Source of the DNA: an uncultured Burkholderiales bacterium
Lineage (GTDB): Bacteria > Pseudomonadota > Gammaproteobacteria > Burkholderiales > Burkholderiaceae_F
Direction: 5' to 3'
DNA length: 16,286 bases
Assembly (NCBI GenBank): GCA_903871435.1
Contig: CAIQGU010000151.1
Coordinates: 1 to 16,286 of the forward strand
Part shown: piece by piece, positions 12,892 to 16,286 of the stretch
How the letters are laid out: the number at the start of each line of letters is the position of its first letter
Position numbering within the stretch: position 1 is the stretch's first letter
Notes under the pieces: generated by a model
Databases searched by the model: none
What the model was told of the DNA's origin: nothing
The model's input: the letters and a program-made list of their open reading frames with translations, nothing else
Position numbers and translations under genes: made by a program

Positions 12892-14325
12892 ATGATCGCC
12901 ACCGACCGGTCCGGGCAGCAGGCCACGGATCCCAGCGCACGCCCGCACGGCTCGCTCGAATCACACGAGGACGGCTACGAGAAGTCGCTCAAACCGCGGC
13001 AGATCCAGATGATCGCCATCGGCGGAGCCATCGGCACCGGGCTCTTCCTGGGCGCTGGCGCGCGCCTGCAAATGGCTGGGCCTGCGCTGGCCATCGTCTA
13101 CCTCGTATGCGGCGCGTTCTCCTTCCTCATCCTGCGCGCCTTGGGCGAGCTGGCAATGTACCGGCCGGCCTCGGGGAGCTTTGTCTCCTACGCGCGCGAA
13201 TTCCTGGGCGAGAAGGCTGCCTTCGCCGCTGGCTGGATGTTCTATCTGAACTGGGCCATGACCGGCATCGTCGACATCACCGCCGTGGCGCTTTACATGC
13301 ACTACTGGGGCACTTTTGCCGGGGTGCCACAGTGGCTGTTCGCCACGGGTGCGCTGGTGTTCGTGGGTGGCATGAACCTGCTGGCCGTGCGCTGGTTCGG
13401 CGAAATGGAGTTCTGGTTTTCGCTGATCAAGGTGCTGGCGCTGGTGCTCTTCCTGATCGTGGGCAGCGCCATCCTTTTCCTCGGCCGCGATCTGGCTGGG
13501 GTAACGCCGGGCCTGCATCTGGTTGCCGAGAATGGCGGCATTTTTCCGCACGGCCTGCTGCCGGCGGTCATCATCGTGCAGGGCGTGGTCTTTGCCTATG
13601 CGGGGATAGAGCTGATCGGCACCGCGGCAGGCGAGGCCGAGGATGCGCGCAAGGTGATGCCGCGTGCGGTCAACAGCGTGATGTGGCGCATTGCCCTCTT
13701 CTACGTGGGTTCGGTCGTCCTGCTGGTCCTGCTGATGCCCTGGACGGCGTACAAACCGGGGGTCAGCCCATTCGTGACTTTCTTTGGTGCACTGGGCGTG
13801 CCGGGCATCGGCACGGCGATGAACCTCGTCGTGCTGACGGCGGCACTCTCCAGCCTGAACTCCGGCCTGTACTCCACCGGCCGGGTCTTGCGCTCGCTGG
13901 CCCTGGGCGGTTCAGCGCCCGACTTTCTGGCACGGATGAATGCGCAGAAGGTGCCGTATGGCGGGATCCTCATAACGGTGCTTGTCTACGCCTTTGGCGT
14001 CGTGCTCAATTACTTCGTGCCCAGCGAAGTGTTCGAAATCGTCCTGAACGTCTCTGCCCTGGGCATCATCAGCACGTGGGGCTTCATCGTCGTTTGCCAG
14101 ATGCAACTGCGCAAGGCGCAAGACCGCAAGGAAATCCCCCGCGTGGAGTTCCGCATGCCGGGGGGAGCGCTGGCGTCATGGTCGACCCTGGCTTTCCTGG
14201 CGACGGTGCTCGTGCTGATGGCTTTCGACTTTCCGAACGGCACGTACACGATAGCCGCGGTTCCGGCAGTAGCCCTCTGGCTGGCGGTGGGCTGGTGGTG
14301 GCTCAAGCGCGGCGCGTCAACGTGA
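12892..14325 (+). CDS. ansP: AnsP-type L-asparagine permease (APC superfamily)
   Basis: The product is 477 residues with about 12 membrane helices. It follows E. coli AnsP almost block by block: MIAIGGAIGTGLFLGAGARL (40-59), which contains the G-x-G-T-G substrate loop, then SGSFVSYAREFLGEKAA, NWAMTGIVDITAVALYMHYW, GVVFAYAGIELIGTAAGE, LTAALSSLNSGLYSTGRVLR and LMAFDFPNGTYTIA. These support an amino acid:proton symporter in the inner membrane, with asparagine the likely substrate; other neutral amino acids cannot be excluded. The start has AAGGA 7-8 bases ahead. The C-terminus is shorter than in E. coli AnsP, lacking its last ~20 acidic residues. It may share a transcript with the EamA gene, 56 bp upstream, because no terminator lies between. 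Confidence 0.92.
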   Translation: MIATDRSGQQATDPSARPHGSLESHEDGYEKSLKPRQIQMIAIGGAIGTGLFLGAGARLQMAGPALAIVYLVCGAFSFLILRALGELAMYRPASGSFVSYAREFLGEKAAFAAGWMFYLNWAMTGIVDITAVALYMHYWGTFAGVPQWLFATGALVFVGGMNLLAVRWFGEMEFWFSLIKVLALVLFLIVGSAILFLGRDLAGVTPGLHLVAENGGIFPHGLLPAVIIVQGVVFAYAGIELIGTAAGEAEDARKVMPRAVNSVMWRIALFYVGSVVLLVLLMPWTAYKPGVSPFVTFFGALGVPGIGTAMNLVVLTAALSSLNSGLYSTGRVLRSLALGGSAPDFLARMNAQKVPYGGILITVLVYAFGVVLNYFVPSEVFEIVLNVSALGIISTWGFIVVCQMQLRKAQDRKEIPRVEFRMPGGALASWSTLAFLATVLVLMAFDFPNGTYTIAAVPAVALWLAVGWWWLKRGAST

Positions 14326-14374
14326 TGGGTCCCATGGGTTATACGGTGCCAGCATCCTTGGGGAACCTCTTCAG

Positions 14375-16111
14375 ATGAAACCATATTCGCCACGGCTGGC
14401 TCCCACACCGGCGTTTGCCGTTTCTTGCGTGATTTTCATCGCGGTATTGGCGAGTGGATGCGCGCAGGCGCCGGCGGCCATGCAGGATGCCGCCGTTGCG
14501 AACCCGCCCGCTGCCGTCAACGGGGCCGATTTCCTCCAGCACATCACGGTTTTGTCGTCCGATGACTTCGAGGGCCGGTCGGTGGGTACCGCGGGCGAGG
14601 CGCGCACCGTGAGCTACATCACGGAGCAGTTCCGTCAGATGGGCGTGCGGCCCGGCAACCCCGACGGCAGCTTTGAGCAGGCGGTGCCCCTGACGCGCTT
14701 CGTATCGCACCCCGAAGCCGCCGTGACGGTTGGCGGCACGCGCATGGCGCTGCGCTATCCCGACGACTACGTCGCGTTCTCCTACGAGCGTTCTGCGGCG
14801 GTGAACCTGAAGGGCTCCGAGATGGTCTTCGTGGGTTACGGGGTCAAGGCACCGGAGTACGACTGGGACGACTTCAAGGGGCGCGACCTCAAGGGCAAGA
14901 CCCTGGTCGTGCTCATCAATGATCCGCAGATCCCCGACCCGGCCGACCCCACGCACCTGGACCCCGCGATGTTCAAGGGCAAGGCCATGACCTATTACGG
15001 CCGCTGGACATACAAGTACGAAGCCGCCGCCGCATTGGGCGCGGCCGCCGTGCTTATCGTCCACGAAACCGCGGCCGCGGCCTATCCGTATTCCGTGGTG
15101 GTCAATTCCTGGAGCCGGGACAACTTCGACCTCCATCGCGACGGCCCCAACCCGAATTTTCCGCCGGTGGCCGCGTGGCTCACGGTGGACCGCACGCGCG
15201 CCCTGTTCAACGCCGCCGGCCTGGACTTCGACGCGCTCAAGCGCAGCGCGCTGCGCCGCGATTTCCAGCCCGTGAACCTGCATGCCACCCTTGACGTCAC
15301 CGTGCACAACGAATGGCAGGATATATCCTCACGCAACGTGGTTGGCCTGATCGAGGGCTCGGATCCCGCCCTCAAGGACCAATACGTGCTGTACACCGCG
15401 CATTGGGACCACTTTGGCTGGGACCCCAGGCTGCCGGGGACCAAGCACGAGCAGATATTTCACGGTGCGCTCGATAATGCCTCCGGCGTGGCGGCCCTGC
15501 TGGAACTGGCGCGCGCGTTTCGCGCGCTGCCGGTGCCACCGCGTCGATCGATACTTTTCATCGCTACCACCGGCGAGGAGCGCGGTCTGCTGGGGGCGCA
15601 GTTCTACGTGCGCAACCCGCTCCATCCGCTGCGCGATACGCTGGCGGATATCAACATCGATGGGATGAACCTCTGGGGCCGCACCCGCGACGTGCAGGTG
15701 ATAGGCCTGGGGAACTCGGACCTTGACGATGCGCTTGCAGCCGCCGCGCGCGCACAAGGCCGCGTGGTGCTGGCAGACCAGCGTCCCGAAAACGGCAGCT
15801 TCTACCGCGCGGACCAGTTCGAGTTCGCCAAGCAGGGCCTGCCGGCCCTCTACATCAAGCCGGGCGATGATTACATCGGCAAGCCGCCCGGCTTCGGGCA
15901 GCAGCACAAGGACGCCTACACCGCGAACACGTATCACAAGGTCGCCGACACGGTGCAGCCCGACTGGGATACCGCTGGCGCGGTGGACGATCTGGGCCTG
16001 CTGTTCAGCGTCGGCTATGCGGTTGCGCAGGGCGCACGCTATCCCCAGTGGACTGCCGGCACGGAATTCAAGGCGCAGCGCGACCGCACGATGGCGGGCC
16101 CACGCCCCTGA
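14375..16111 (+). CDS. M28-family zinc metallopeptidase, probable lipoprotein
   Basis: The product is 578 residues. A lipoprotein-type signal ends in LASGC, with C29 the lipidated residue, so it should be anchored in the periplasm. A PA-type insert domain (about 145-300) precedes the peptidase core. All metal and catalytic residues of the M28 fold are visible: H343 in TAHWDHFG, D367 in GALDNASG, catalytic E401 and zinc ligand E402 in TTGEERGLLG, D429 in NIDGMN, and H521 in NTYHKVADT. It should be a two-zinc aminopeptidase or carboxypeptidase releasing amino acids from peptides; the exact specificity is unknown. Its place 49 bp after ansP would suit scavenging of amino acids released outside, though that is inference. 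The ribosome site is weak (GGGGA 11 bases ahead). Confidence 0.94.
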   Translation: MKPYSPRLAPTPAFAVSCVIFIAVLASGCAQAPAAMQDAAVANPPAAVNGADFLQHITVLSSDDFEGRSVGTAGEARTVSYITEQFRQMGVRPGNPDGSFEQAVPLTRFVSHPEAAVTVGGTRMALRYPDDYVAFSYERSAAVNLKGSEMVFVGYGVKAPEYDWDDFKGRDLKGKTLVVLINDPQIPDPADPTHLDPAMFKGKAMTYYGRWTYKYEAAAALGAAAVLIVHETAAAAYPYSVVVNSWSRDNFDLHRDGPNPNFPPVAAWLTVDRTRALFNAAGLDFDALKRSALRRDFQPVNLHATLDVTVHNEWQDISSRNVVGLIEGSDPALKDQYVLYTAHWDHFGWDPRLPGTKHEQIFHGALDNASGVAALLELARAFRALPVPPRRSILFIATTGEERGLLGAQFYVRNPLHPLRDTLADINIDGMNLWGRTRDVQVIGLGNSDLDDALAAAARAQGRVVLADQRPENGSFYRADQFEFAKQGLPALYIKPGDDYIGKPPGFGQQHKDAYTANTYHKVADTVQPDWDTAGAVDDLGLLFSVGYAVAQGARYPQWTAGTEFKAQRDRTMAGPRP

Positions 16112-16170
16112 TGCGGTCCTGTGCGCCGCACGGGCGCGAACATCGCACGACGAACTGAGTTGCCGGGCAG

Positions 16171-16196
16171 TCAAGGAAACGGGTCAAGGAAACGGA
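16171..16196 (+). repeat. Duplicated 13-bp ribosome-site unit
   Basis: TCAAGGAAACGGG (16171-16183) is followed at once by TCAAGGAAACGGA (16184-16196), and then AATG. Each copy holds an AAGGA Shine-Dalgarno core; the second is at the normal distance from the ATG at 16198. Confidence 0.85.
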
Positions 16197-16197
16197 A

Positions 16198-16286
16198 ATG
16201 ACGGTGGAAAAGACAGACACGCTGGTAGTTGGCGCGGGCCAGGCCGGCGTGGCCATGAGTGAACACCTGGGCGCGCTCAAGGTGCC
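16198..16286 (+). CDS. FAD-dependent oxidoreductase/monooxygenase, N-terminal fragment
   Basis: The first 29 codons are present before the window ends. The opening MTVEKTDTLVVGAGQAGVAM then SEHLGALKV holds the Rossmann dinucleotide motif VVGAGQAG (10-17), a GxGxxG. This start is typical of flavin-containing monooxygenase-like proteins (CzcO-type, NAD(P)/FAD-dependent). The ATG has AAGGA 7 bases ahead. The reaction cannot be told from so short a piece. It follows the M28 peptidase on the same strand after an 86-bp gap. Confidence 0.8.
   Translation, partial: MTVEKTDTLVVGAGQAGVAMSEHLGALKV

Noticed and set aside
12795..14378. 527-codon open frame on + overlapping ansP in another frame
   Set aside because: Its product is Arg/Gly-rich with no domain, while the overlapping frame encodes AnsP from end to end.
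1..16286. Mobile elements, phage genes, CRISPR arrays, tRNA or rRNA
   Set aside because: No transposase, integrase or capsid-like frame, no regularly spaced repeats with unique spacers, and no recognisable tRNA or rRNA segment was seen.

Overview
The window looks like the left end of an assembled contig from a high-GC betaproteobacterium of the Burkholderiales, most likely Alcaligenaceae (Bordetella/Achromobacter-like). This rests on GC-rich codon use, family resemblance and gene content recognised by eye; no search was run. The first 41 bases are not genomic. They read as an Illumina TruSeq i5 adapter including an 8-base index, joined directly to the last 27 codons of glmS. The right edge cuts a flavoprotein monooxygenase gene after 29 codons.

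Layout, left to right: adapter (1-41); 3' end of glmS (+); a small exported, highly charged protein (-); a large two-transmembrane methyl-accepting chemotaxis protein (-); a GNAT acetyltransferase (+); then an envelope-signalling module on + made of an exported unknown protein, an ECF sigma factor and a single-pass anti-sigma-like protein carrying three 30-bp tandem repeats. Next, on the minus strand and transcribed right to left, comes a sulfonate cluster: xsc (sulfoacetaldehyde acetyltransferase), tauA, tauB, tauC and a Nu-class glutathione transferase (yghU). Divergent from xsc, on +, are a DMT/EamA transporter, an AnsP-type asparagine permease, an M28 metallopeptidase lipoprotein and the start of the flavoprotein.

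How the genes work together: TauABC should import taurine or a related sulfonate, and Xsc should convert sulfoacetaldehyde plus phosphate to acetyl phosphate and sulfite. The enzyme that makes sulfoacetaldehyde (taurine dehydrogenase or taurine:pyruvate aminotransferase, for example), the phosphate acetyltransferase (pta) and a sulfite exporter are not in the window, so the true substrate is open. YghU follows tauC by 34 bp and may be part of the same transcript. The exported protein, sigma factor and anti-sigma form a likely cell-envelope response circuit of unknown signal.

The main non-coding signals are repeats: a degenerate array of about nine 11-bp units in the xsc/EamA divergent promoter region, a five-copy heptanucleotide array 12 bases upstream of the tauA start, a (CGG)7 tract inside tauC, and a hairpin plus promoter arrangement that suggests a leaderless sigma-factor mRNA. 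No rRNA, tRNA, CRISPR, insertion sequence or phage gene was seen. All known families here are ordinary; I did not find a clearly new defence or mobile system.
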